From NCBI RefSeq assembly GCF_932276165.1, contig NC_063994.1, forward strand, positions 10,230,001 through 10,294,000: a stretch of DNA of 64,000 bases, given 5' to 3'. This DNA is from Plutella xylostella. Taxonomy: Eukaryota > Arthropoda > Insecta > Lepidoptera > Plutellidae. Shown here in pieces: positions 11,437-21,900 of the stretch. The notes beneath the pieces were generated by a model. That model was not told where the DNA came from. It saw only the letters and a list, made by a program, of their open reading frames with translations, and did not search any database. Positions within the stretch are counted from its first letter, which is position 1. Every line of letters starts with the position of its first letter. The position numbers were made by a program, and so were the translations under genes.

Positions 11437-12528
11437 ATACCCCATTTACACTCTCGCCTCGGCCCTCGCCTCCTCGCTCGCCTCGTCACTCGTGCGGAGG
11501 CGCGAATGTAAACAGCCACTCGCGTCTGACGCGAGTGGGTGTTTACACTCTCGTGCAGAGTTCAGTTGTCTTTGAGCTAGCAACGATGGAGGACGTCGAA
11601 GTTTTAGCCGCAACAATAAAGAATTTATGTATGATCACCGTTTACTTCGCCGTTTATGGACCGATTTTGAAAATTCTTTTTTTTATGTATTGGGTTGAGA
11701 TCCCATGTGGTCCCATTTTTTTCAAATTTTGATTCCACCTCCAAGGGTGGGTAAAGGGTTAAAAACAGGCTATGAATTTCCATTTTGGGTACCTATTAAC
11801 CGATTGTAGTTAATGAAATTTAGAAAGTACATGGTGACCTTGAGCTGATCTGATGATGGAAACGGAAGGTAGTCAAGGGAACTCCTCAACGGTAGGTATA
11901 TAGCAACTACTTCGTGTTTACTACTGACTAGTAGGACTTATAGGTATCATTTGCTTCTTAATTTTGATTGTCAATTATTGCAAATAAACTAAGTATAAAT
12001 AAGTAATAAAATAAAATAATGATAAAAAAACGACTTCAAAAAACCACTAAAACGTACCTAAGAAATAATTTAAGGTTTAGACATGGTTTAGACCTATTCT
12101 ATGTGACAGTACTAATATATCTAAGCAGGTAAGTACTGCTTTTATTTCTTACGTTTTAGTGTTTTTTTATTATTATTATTTTATTGAAATATTTACTTAT
12201 ATGAAATTAAATGTTTTGTCTTGCGACCAATCCATTATACAACTGAGGAAAAAACACTACGTTATAATTATACGACGACGAACACAACCTGCGCGGCACG
12301 ATGTAGAAGCCAGAATGAAGCGGACGCGAGAGTGTAAACACCCGCTCGCGTGCGACGCGAGCTCGACGCGAGCTCCTTTGACTCGTGCCCCAAAAACCGC
12401 TCCGGACGCGAGCGCCGCGAGTGGCGAGGCGAGCGAGGAGGCGAGCCACGAGCGTCTGTTCACACTCGCGCCTCGTCCCTCGCCTTGTCGCTCGCCTCGC
12501 CACTCGTGCGAGAGTGTAAATGGGGTAT
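11437..12528. mobile_element. 1.1 kb inverted-repeat DNA transposon remnant upstream of RpS3
   Basis: The perfect 20-bp ends ATACCCCATTTACACTCTCG lie at 11437-11456 and, inverted, at 12509-12528. Subterminal regions on both sides are built of ctcgcctcg/gtgtttacactctcg/gcgtctgacgcgag modules in mirror orientation. Inside the left end a short open stretch (MEDVEVLAATIKNLCM) may be a transposase remnant but is not recognisable. No clear target duplication is seen. The class is uncertain. Confidence 0.8.
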
Positions 12529-12606
12529 GAAAAAAATATTTTGTTTCCGATCGCACCATCATTGACACTGACATTTGTGACGTTTCGTTTGCCTTGTCTA
12601 TTCCGG

Positions 12607-12634
12607 CCTTTTTCTTTCAGCCCCCGTTGCAAAC
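12607..12634 (+). promoter_or_regulatory. RpS3 transcription start with 5' TOP-like tract
   Basis: A pyrimidine run cctttttctttc at 12607-12618 precedes the start codon by less than 30 bases. A 5' terminal oligopyrimidine tract with a very short leader is the usual arrangement for ribosomal protein mRNAs and places translation under TOR/LARP1-type control. The exact start nucleotide is inferred. Confidence 0.6.
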
Positions 12635-12667
12635 ATGGCGGTTGCCAATATTTCTAAAAAGCGAAAA
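12635..12667 (+). CDS. RpS3: RpS3 exon 1
   Basis: It holds eleven codons, MAVANISKKRK, and is followed by donor gtacgt. Phase 0. Confidence 0.95.
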
Positions 12668-15006
12668 GTACGTGGTTTTATTTGTTGAAATTAATGAAAT
12701 ATGTGTTAAATGCGATTCATGGATACCTATTGATAGTGATTTTGTGCCTGTACATGGCCGGTAACTTGTGAAAATTGTGATGTTTTTGGATAATGTTTGG
12801 GAACTTTCAAGTCCAGTTTTTGGGAATTGCTTTCAACAATTCCTAAACTTGATCATATTAAAGTGTTAAATCACGGTTGTACCAAGTGTTGCTAAGCCGC
12901 TTTGCTCTCACCGAAAGCGGAAACCTTAAAAATCCTAGCATGCAAAACATAACCTCTTCTGAACATTGCAGTTCGTCGGAGATGGAGTGTTCAAGGCGGA
13001 ACTGAACGAGTTCCTCACACGGGAGCTGGCCGAGGATGGCTACTCCGGCGTGGAGGTGCGCGTCACCCCCACCCGCTCGGAGATCATCATTATGGCCACC
13101 AGAACCCAGAGTGTGCTGGGAGAGAAGGGCCGAAGGATCCGTGAGCTGACCTCAGTCGTCCAGAAGAGGTTCAACATCCCCGAGCAGTCCGTGGAGCTGT
13201 ACGCGGAGAAGGTCGCCACCCGCGGTCTCTGCGCCATCGCCCAGGCCGAGTCCCTCAGATACAAACTTATCGGAGGTTAGTTTTTGTGACAACAATTTTG
13301 TTTGGGCGGCTTTGAGTGATTAGTTTTTGGTGTAAAGTGGGATCTCTATCTGGCCCGGATCTTTTATTATGATGTTGTTTTTGATCAAAGTGTAAACTTA
13401 TCCCCATATACATAGAAAAGTTGTAAAACGTTTAAGCCTAAAATAATTGTTTATTGAGATTAGTTGTTCATTATTGAATAGATGTACCATTGTATACCCT
13501 GTACAACGCAACTTAAACTGTTCTGGTTTATTTTGTTTTTAGCTGGGTCAGAGTAAAACTGCCTTTGAATTTGTGTATGCTTGTTTCTTAGAGTCTACAC
13601 AGTGTACGAAGGAAACATTTAATTTTTTCTGCAAATAAATGTCAACACAAGTATTTACTGAATACTTCATGATTATACTGCACGTTAATTTATTTTCTTA
13701 TTTGTTGGTCTCCATAATCAAAATAAATTTACTACCTACCTGCATAAGTTTATACTAAAATTACTATATCATACTTTTAGGTCTGGCCGTCCGTCGTGCG
13801 TGCTACGGTGTCCTCCGCTTCATCATGGAGTCTGGGGCTCGTGGTTGCGAGGTGGTCGTCTCCGGCAAGCTGCGAGGACAGCGAGCCAAGTCCATGAAGT
13901 TCGTCGACGGACTCATGATCCACTCCGGAGACCCATGCAACGACTACGTCAACACCGCCACCCGACACGTACTGCTCAGGCAGGGAGTGCTCGGTATCAA
14001 GGTAAGATATTGTTTTGTATTTATGGTACAGTCAAATCCATAAGTAGGTACTTATTCACTTTCTTGTTAAACTCACAAACCGCCTATAGTTTGATTTGAC
14101 AAGTTATAAAAGTATATAGCTACTTATGAAGCTGACCGTATTTACCTAGAAACTAAATGCTTTGACCTTGCCATACTCAAGGCAATGTAGTATGTCCAGT
14201 GTGATGGTTCTTCTTCTTAGTGCATTTCTACATGGATATGCTGGTTTCTACAATGCTACTTTACAGAACTACAGAGTTGATAATCAATATAATGAATTAA
14301 TTATTTCTTTGGATACCAGGGATAACATTCCCAAAATAATGCATAATGCTGCCTATCCACCAGAGATGTGCTGTGCAGGTTGCTATGGATAGTTGTAAAG
14401 GTTATTTAATGTTAATAGTCCACAATATCAGGGATGGTAGTGCTCTGTAGCCTATGGTCTAATTTATTGTGGCAGAGTGACTGGCATGTTTTATTGGAGG
14501 GCCTGTCTGTACAGGGATCTTGTTACGGTGCATGTCAAACAAACCTACATTATTATACCTTACATTTTCTTTGCTGTAATGGGTAAATCATGGTAAGGAA
14601 GGAGAATTGTTGTTAAAACTTTTTCTGCCATTAAAACTTGTTTTTGTTGCAAAGTCAGCATTGTGGGACTCTGAAAACTATATACATAGTTTTATTCTTC
14701 CAAAATTTCACACATTTTTACTAGAAAAATTAGACGATACTTGAAATAACCATATTAAAGTTTCCATCCAAATCACTACTCTTCATTCCCAAAACTCCCT
14801 AACTAAAACCACCCTCACCTCTCCCACAGGTAAAGATCATGTTGCCATGGGACCAGCAGGGCAAGAACGGCCCCAAGAAGCCGCAGCCAGACCACATCCT
14901 GGTGACGGAGCCCAAGGACGAGCCCGTGCCCCTCGAGCCCACCAGCGACGTGCGTTCGTTGGCGCCCGTGCCCGCGGCCGCGCCCGTCGTCGCCGCGACC
15001 GCCTAG
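12635..15006 (+). CDS. RpS3: Ribosomal protein S3 (uS3), complete, four exons
   Basis: uS3 forms part of the mRNA entry channel of the 40S subunit and also has DNA-repair endonuclease activity in some animals. The joined exons 12635-12667, 12972-13275, 13781-14001 and 14830-15006 give 244 residues, close to the human 243. The start MAVANISKKRK matches the family start. The KH-type domain includes GVEVRVTPTRSEIIIMATRT and GEKGRRIRELTSVVQKRF. Downstream are LRYKLIGGLAVRRACYGVLR, GQRAKSMKFVDGLMIHSGDP and KVKIMLPWDQQGK. The tail after residue ~220 is rich in Pro, Ala and Val and is variable between animals. All junctions keep phase and follow GT..AG. Confidence 0.98.
12972..13275 (+). CDS. RpS3: RpS3 exon 2
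   Basis: It starts FVGDGVFKAELNEFLTRELA after attgcag and ends with the first base of a Gly codon before gttagt. It holds the KH domain core. Confidence 0.97.
13781..14001 (+). CDS. RpS3: RpS3 exon 3
   Basis: It starts by completing Gly and reads LAVRRACYGVLRFIMESGAR, ending RQGVLGIK before gtaaga. The 828-bp intron after it holds a short ORF at 14162-14392 that I consider chance. I looked there for a box C/D snoRNA (known in introns of vertebrate RPS3) and found no convincing C/D pair. Confidence 0.97.
14830..15006 (+). CDS. RpS3: RpS3 exon 4 with stop
   Basis: It reads VKIMLPWDQQGKNGPKKPQP and ends PVVAATA then TAG at 15004-15006. Confidence 0.97.
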   Translation, partial: VKIMLPWDQQGKNGPKKPQPDHILVTEPKDEPVPLEPTSDVRSLAPVPAAAPVVAATA

Positions 15007-15019
15007 GTGATAAGGACTC

Positions 15020-15025
15020 AATAAA
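15020..15025 (+). terminator. RpS3 polyadenylation signal AATAAA
   Basis: AATAAA lies 14 bases after the stop codon, implying a very short 3' UTR as is usual for ribosomal protein genes. Confidence 0.75.
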
Positions 15026-15142
15026 AACTGTAAAAAACTAGTCGGTTGTTTAATTGGTGGAGGTGGAGGTTTAATGTAGTATATAGGGATGCAAGTAAAA
15101 AATCAGAGGGATTTATAAACAGGCTAAAAATCGATAATCTAT

Positions 15143-15344
15143 TCTATATAATAAAAATGAATTGCTGTTCGTTAGTCTCGCTAAAACTCGAGAACGGCTG
15201 AACCGATTTAGGTAATTTTGGTCTTGAAATATTCGTGGAGTTCCAGGGAAGGTTTAAAAGGTAAGAAAGGTAGGGTAGGGTAGTGTAGAGTAGTGTAGGG
15301 TAGTTTAGGGTAAGAGGCGGTATGAAGTTCGCCGGGTCAGCTAG
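15143..15344 (+). mobile_element. Helitron-like element, non-autonomous
   Basis: It begins tctatataataaaaatgaat and ends gccgggtcagctag followed by T, the TC...CTAG form of lepidopteran Helitrons. The body includes the common motif aactcgagaacggctgaacc. An internal agggtagtgt minisatellite occupies about 15262-15312. Confidence 0.7.
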
Positions 15345-15630
15345 TTAATAATAATTATACTCTAGAAACTCAATCACAAAAATGGGTTGGTGGGTCAGCT
15401 TAAATTACAACACTCTGGATTTTTTTGTTGTCCCTATGGAGAGTAGAATGTTTTTTTCAAGAATTTCCAAATGAATTAATTCCATTACACATGTAGGTAT
15501 CTTGTCTTGACGTAACTTTTCGTTTGACCCGACGACCTTTTTTGGACATAACTACAAGGTTGTAGCATCTAAGCTGAAAACATAGTATGGTAAGTAGGTA
15601 TGTAGTTTTTGTTATTTTACTCAGGGGAGG

Positions 15631-18600
15631 CAATAAATAAAAACACCCATTTATTTATTAATGCAATTTATTACTCAAGTACTCCCTGCGATATACAAAC
15701 GCACCATTTAGTAATTAGCATTTAAGTAAATACAATAACCTTCTAACAATAACACATGTGGGTAGTGTGGAGGCAAAATTTACCATTTTCACTACCACCG
15801 CCAATGCCAGTTAGGTATAATCAATCATTAAATATTTTCTGCAATCTAAAAGCAAACAAATTACCTACTTCTGAGGAAAGTAATCGATTGAAAAGTAACT
15901 ATTTAAGATTGAGGTGCATGTGGGAAACTTCTAAAAGCTTAGTTTAAGTAAATTATGTCAAACATACATCCAGTCCGTTAAGTATATCGAAATAACAACT
16001 TACCTACAAAGTTATATTTAGTTAACAATAATAATTTAACACAACGCTATATTTAGGTAATTTAAGACAAAAACTAATGGGTATTTTAATAATCCAAAGA
16101 GAATTAAAACATAAATTACGTTTTCTACACCAGAAATTTAATTTGCTCGATTTTTCAAGACTAATACATCTACTTCGTCTACATTATCGTAATAAATAGG
16201 TATAATTAGTACAATTTACTATTATGTCCAACAACATTTCAACTAAGTACTTATTAGTGCTGTAAGTTATATTATATTTAGACAAATTAATTTAATATAA
16301 ACGTAATAAGGCAGGCTGTAAACATTGAGTAGGGTGACTAGCTTTGTAAAAGCCTGAACATTTTACTAAGCACTAATCTACAACGAAAGCTTAAAAGCCA
16401 ATTTTCTAACTTTCTGCAACGGTTGATAGAAGTTATAATCAAAACGTTGCGATGTTCTTTAAATAAAAAAAATATAGCTTATAGTTACATGGACAGTGAC
16501 TTATGTACAAGGTGCTTAAACATTATTTTAAAATAAAGTAGTTATCCTATTTCAACGTACACAATTACTAGTTATATTATTTATTTTAAACTTAATATTA
16601 ATGGACAGAATTGCGTGTAGCGTGTATTTATATAAAGGAAATGAAATTACGGTTATTTCAGGATGTGAACAGTTTCGAGGTGGACAAGATTATGATAAAT
16701 AGGTGTAATAATTAGGTGAATTTTGAACCCTTGCTTTTAAATACCTATTTATTTATTTGTTTAAATGAAACCAATTATAGGTAGGTATTGCATGAAGCCA
16801 ATGGGAAGTTTTCTTTCTCTAGTATAAAAGCATCTAGGGGCACTAATAGAATAGAAGCGTCATAGAGTACCTACGACTAGACCTAGGTTTACAATTTGGT
16901 TTCTAATAGATAGTGCTACAGTGGGACGTGACAATAAGGGATCGAAGAATTATTTGTACAATTTGTCTAGAAGAGAACTACAAGCTAGGAATTAAGAGGA
17001 AAATATAAGATAGAAGGATAGTTACAGGGTGTAGCATCAACATGGTAAAAATATGGTTTTCACGTTTTATCGGTAGATGGCATTAATCCAAATTTTACTT
17101 GTTGATGCTTGAAAATACCTAAGATGTGTTAAATTTTACTATTATATTGGCAGGGTTGTTTAATTCATAGGTTTCGAATATTTTTTCAAAATAAATTAAA
17201 CTACGAGTACTTAAAATTTTAAAAGTTTGAAATGGATAGGGTGACCAAGGTTTCAGTGACTTAATTTTTTTTTGGGTAGGTACGTATTTAATATCAACTG
17301 TCAAAGCATTAGGTTTGTAGGCAATGTTTACGCTGTAAATGAGTATGTTACCGTATTTATTATTAATAACAGATTTACTTAATTAGGTACCGTGACTACA
17401 ATTCATGCGATTTTACATGGGTTTTGGCACAGATTTAGGAAATATATTTGTTATATTGGATTACTTTATTAATAGAAGTGCAGATTTAAGCCTAAAATCA
17501 CAGAACGTAAGGTGCGGTGCGGACTTAGTGACTCAAAAATATTTAATTATTTTAAACTCGATTAAGCCAGTTCAGACGACCTAGAAAATCCTGTTTTCTC
17601 CTCCTCTATAACTATAAATTGTTTTATTCCGGAGTTATAGAAATAGCTGAGTGTTTATTTTCTATTTAATATTGAAACAGGATGTACCGGTCTTCTGTCT
17701 AAATACGAAAACTGCAATTTACAGTAAATAACTACACGTTTACATAGATACATTTATAATGAAATATTGCGTAAAAAACTATTTTGGTAATATACCTACC
17801 TCAGCCCATAACCAATAAATTAGCTATAGTTATACAAATATCATCTTAACTCCATCTACTTGCTTATTGACATTTTTAATTAGCTAAAATGACTCTTGCC
17901 ATTCTCCCGTACTTGACTAATCATACACAATGACCTATGCTTTATTTAATGTAAGTACTTCTTAATAGAAACATGAGTAAAAAAATATAAAGAACGTTTG
18001 CAGGGTGTAAAGAAAAATAAAAACCCAAAGATAATACATTCAATAACCATTTAATAAAAACCAAAAATGTATAATTAAATACAACAACATTAATTCATTA
18101 CATTAAGTACTACCCACCACCGAAGAATGGAAAAATAATAAAAGGACGAATCTCCAAAAAAAGGACGGACTAAATTCACAATACTCACAATAAAATAAGG
18201 AACGTTAAGATAAATTCATTGCTCACACAAAAAGTGCCATTAATCAAGATATAATTTTATCTATGTATTTTTTCAAGTGAAAGACTTGCTTTATTTAAAT
18301 AAGCTGAACAAGCAAAAGCTATGTTACCATTTAAAATCTACCATAATAAAAGAGCAATACATTGGTGATATTTGTCAAAGAATTATAAAAGGTTAAGACA
18401 CAAATAAGTGGTATTAGTACACCGATGTGTCTTTCCCTATGGCACTACACTACATAATAAAATTAAAATCAGTAGTCACACAATTACTTAAGACTTATTA
18501 AAATTAATAAAATACTCTTTGTTTTTAAGTACAAAAAATAACACAAACAAAATATGGAATGTCAAATTATAAAAAAAAATACTTTAAATTAACACATTAA

Positions 18601-18896
18601 GTACACTTGCCCTTACCGAATACAGCATAGGTACTGCGTTTCTAACAAATATTTATACAACCCAGCATTTTAATATATTACGTTTATTTCCTACATTTCA
18701 TAATACTACCCTCACTTGAGAATTCAAAATAACCATAACAGTTTAATGTCTCCTGCCATATACGCAGATAATAAAATCCGGGTTTCCTCAAGGTACTATC
18801 TTAGGACCATAGCTATTAGTACTATAGGATAGTATTATAAAATGGTCAATATAATTGATAATTTACTTAGCTAAGTTACTAACGGTACCGATACCC
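15631..18896 (-). other. AT-rich tail-to-tail interval, probable long neurobeachin 3' UTR
   Basis: No gene or recognisable repeat is seen. On the minus strand the first strong cluster of AATAAA signals (plus-strand tttatt) is at about 15650-15666. If used, it would give neurobeachin a ~3.2 kb 3' UTR ending ~600 bp from the RpS3 polyA site. Long 3' UTRs are common for neuronal genes; this extent is inference. Confidence 0.35.
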
Positions 18897-18987
18897 TCAG
18901 TACCTCTGCTGGAACTCGTGGTGCCATCTGTTGAAGTCTATGTGGAACACCACCAGGGAGCCATTCTCTAGACCGGCCAGCAGGAAT
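18897..18987 (-). CDS. rg: Neurobeachin last exon with stop
   Basis: It encodes KFLLAGLENGSLVVFHIDFN then RWHHEFQQRY and TGA (plus strand tca at 18897-18899). The end matches the invariant NBEA C-terminus. Confidence 0.96.
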
Positions 18988-21900
18988 CTAAAGGAAGGAA
19001 ACATAAAATTTGTAGTGTTCACATTATTTATAGAGGGTGTTGCAAAAGTGGTATACTTAGTGGGCCACTTAACATTGTAAAATTCAAATTCAAATGGTTT
19101 AATCGACGTAAAATTTTACAATTATTTGTCGATAGTCATCTACCACCATTTCACAAAGGCCCCGTCATTGAGAAGGAAAGAAATGGCGAAAGAAACTCCT
19201 CGAGCATCTTAAAGAACTTAATTACCTACGTTCTACGAATATATTTCACTGCGAGCAGAAAAGTGGCAGGCAGCTACAAAAGCCTCAACTAAACTCACCA
19301 GGACATCAAACCACCGAAGAGCTACTCACTTATGATCGTGGCTGAGCGCTCTCAACACACGGGAGAGTGAACTAAAGTACCAGCGCACCATAACGACTAA
19401 AGAGATTCACTTCTGACCGATAGAGAACACACGGGAGACTAAACTAAAGTACCAGGACATCATAACCACTGAAGAGCTACTCACTTCTGATCGTGGCTGA
19501 GCGCGAGCGAGCACACGGGCGCCCCTGCAGCGGGGAAGGCGTACAGCGGGGCTAGCGTGAACGCGCGCCACACCTCCACCACGCCCGCGTCGCCGCCGCA
19601 GACCAAGTACTCGCCACACCGGGAGAGCAGCAGGCACTGGGGGGTTAGATTGCAGGAGTTAGTTACAGTTCACTGTGTACAATGTACATAGGTGGTAATA
19701 TAGGTGTTGTAAAAGGGAGTGATTGCAAGTGGTATCAAGTTGTATACTAAGCCGAAAGGGAGTGATTGCAAACACATTTTATCTTCTTCTTATACAGGGG
19801 TATAAGAAGAAGATAAAATGAAAAATAAAAGGCCAGTAGGTAAGTACTTATTCAAAATCGGAAAGTAGCAGTAGGCCTACTTTTTGCGTTTCAACAGTAA
19901 CTTATTTCCGTATGGCATCATCAAACTGATTATTCTATGGAATTTCTCTATCAAGAAAACTATAAATCGCATCTAGTAGCGTGCTTTGGGAGAGGCCTAC
20001 GTCCAGCAGTTCTCAAGCAGGCTCAAGAAGATTAATCTATCAGAGCAACAACATATGGGAAATACAGTACCGGATCTTTAGCTAGAGATGCGCTAAAAAT
20101 ACGGCAAATAGCTGTATTTTTTGCGTTCTACCAGTCACTTCTTTCCGTATGGAATCATCAACTCACTGCAACAAGGGCCAATATCTAGGGATCTAAGGGA
20201 GATCCCTTACCTGGAAATGATCATGATGCGTGTAATGCCGCAGCGGCCTCGCATTCAGCGTGTAGGCGGCGAGATGCCCGCGTCCGTAGGCCACCACTAG
20301 CACCCCCTCCCGCGACAACGCCAGCTGCTGCGGGCCGCCGCCCGGCCCCCCCGGCCCGCCCACGCGACGGAGCAGCTCGCCGAATGTGGTGTGGATTAGC
20401 ACTGGGCCGTCTGAGGAAGTAAGAAGGGGGGGGGGGGGGTGATAAGAGTTTTAGAAATGAAATAGCAAAAACATTGGTTATTTCACAGATCTTTTCATTG
20501 AATCGTGCCTTATGATGAACTGAAGACATTTTTATGTTTTCCAGAAGTGCTAACAAAGGGCGCAATTAAGACGTGACAAAAGTTCTCCGTCGCGCTCGCT
20601 CTTGAGGATACGCGACGTGAGTGAGTGCGATGCAAAACTTATGTCACGTCCTAGGGCTACCACACATAAACACGACGCGTATCGTAAAGAAGTACAATGC
20701 CTTGAAAATAGACCACAACAAGTTACGTGTCGATACACGAAACTTGTTGTGGTCTATTTTCAAGGCATTGTACTTCTTTAAAAAGTGACTCCCATTATTC
20801 ATTGTTGAAAGAAATGGGTGGATCCAGTATCTTCTGAGTATCTGTCTTTTCTTTCTTCGTCTTCTTATTAACAGCAGAAGCAGTACGCGGTCCATTTTTA
20901 GGGAATGAATGTTGTATCGACGGCATCGTGCCGCGGAACTTTACGTTACGATATCGTGTTTTTTTACGATGGTAGTCGTAAATTGCCGCGACGCGACGTC
21001 GTATCGTGAAACGACGCCGCGTCGTGGCACGATGCGACATCGTGTCGTGTTTATGTGTGGGAGCCCTTAATTACGCCCCGTGCTAGCCCTTCTGACTAGG
21101 CTGTAACACAAATAAAATACAGCAGAACATATTCATTTTAGTTCACACACAGGTGGTAAAGTTACTAAAAGCTGCAATTCCAGTTCACCTCAGCCTGAAT
21201 TCGCAGCATAGAAAGTAAATCCCTCAATGCCATACCTCTAGAAGAAGAGATGACGAGTCCCAGCTCAGCCGACACGAGGACTCCGTTGATGGGCGCGTCG
21301 TGGCCCGTGAGCGTGACCCGCGGCGCCGGCGTGTCGCCCTCGCCCACGATGCCGCCGTGACGGGCCGACCTGGGGGTTGGCAATCAAGATTACATATGAC
21401 CGTGGTTATAAATAATGTACAAGGGCCGACCTGCGGGGTAGCAAGTAAGTACATTATAACACAATGGTATCAAACAGCATTATTATTATTAACATCACTA
21501 GCTGAAAAGGTTTTGTGAGGGAACTTCGGGATAAAAAGTAGCCTAATCCAGGATATACTGAAGTTTTCCCGTGAAAGTGAATCGGTGTAAGAGGAAAGTC
21601 CATGGTAACTAAGAATCATTGCAACTGCAATGCAAGCTGCAACTTGGTCAGTGCCCAGTGGTCATATCTGCAAAGAACCGAGAAACATTGGGGCAGATAG
21701 GCTCTATAGTGGAGACTACAAACAACCAAACGCAGGGAAGGAGTGTTCGACAGAAAGGCATCTAAATCTTTTGTCATACCAGTAGACTTAAGCAGTGGTT
21801 TCTATCAAATCTCAGTGTCACTATTAGCCCACCCATTTCTTACATCACAAACACTAACTCACCAATGCCACAACAGCACAGTGCAGTCTTCGCTGCCACT

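Larger units (their letters stand above)
20557..21079. mobile_element. Outer MITE of a nested pair
   Basis: The left end agggcgcaattaagacgtga is mirrored by a right end whose two halves are separated by the inner MITE (…tgtcacgtc / ttaattacgcccc). A related, uninterrupted copy lies at about 31915-32035. The element sits in the neurobeachin intron between the 20211 and 21236 exons. Confidence 0.75.

Noticed and set aside
12207..12632. Overlapping Arg-rich ORFs on both strands
   Set aside because: They are translations of the ctcgcctcg-type subterminal repeats of the transposon at 11437-12528, not genes.
14162..14392. 76-codon ORF with a hydrophobic N-terminus in the third RpS3 intron
   Set aside because: It lies wholly in an intron of a highly expressed gene, has no recognisable motif, and its amino-acid make-up fits translated AT-rich intron DNA.
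13276..14829. Intron-encoded snoRNA in RpS3
   Set aside because: I searched for RTGATGA and CTGA pairs at suitable spacing with closing stems and found none convincing.
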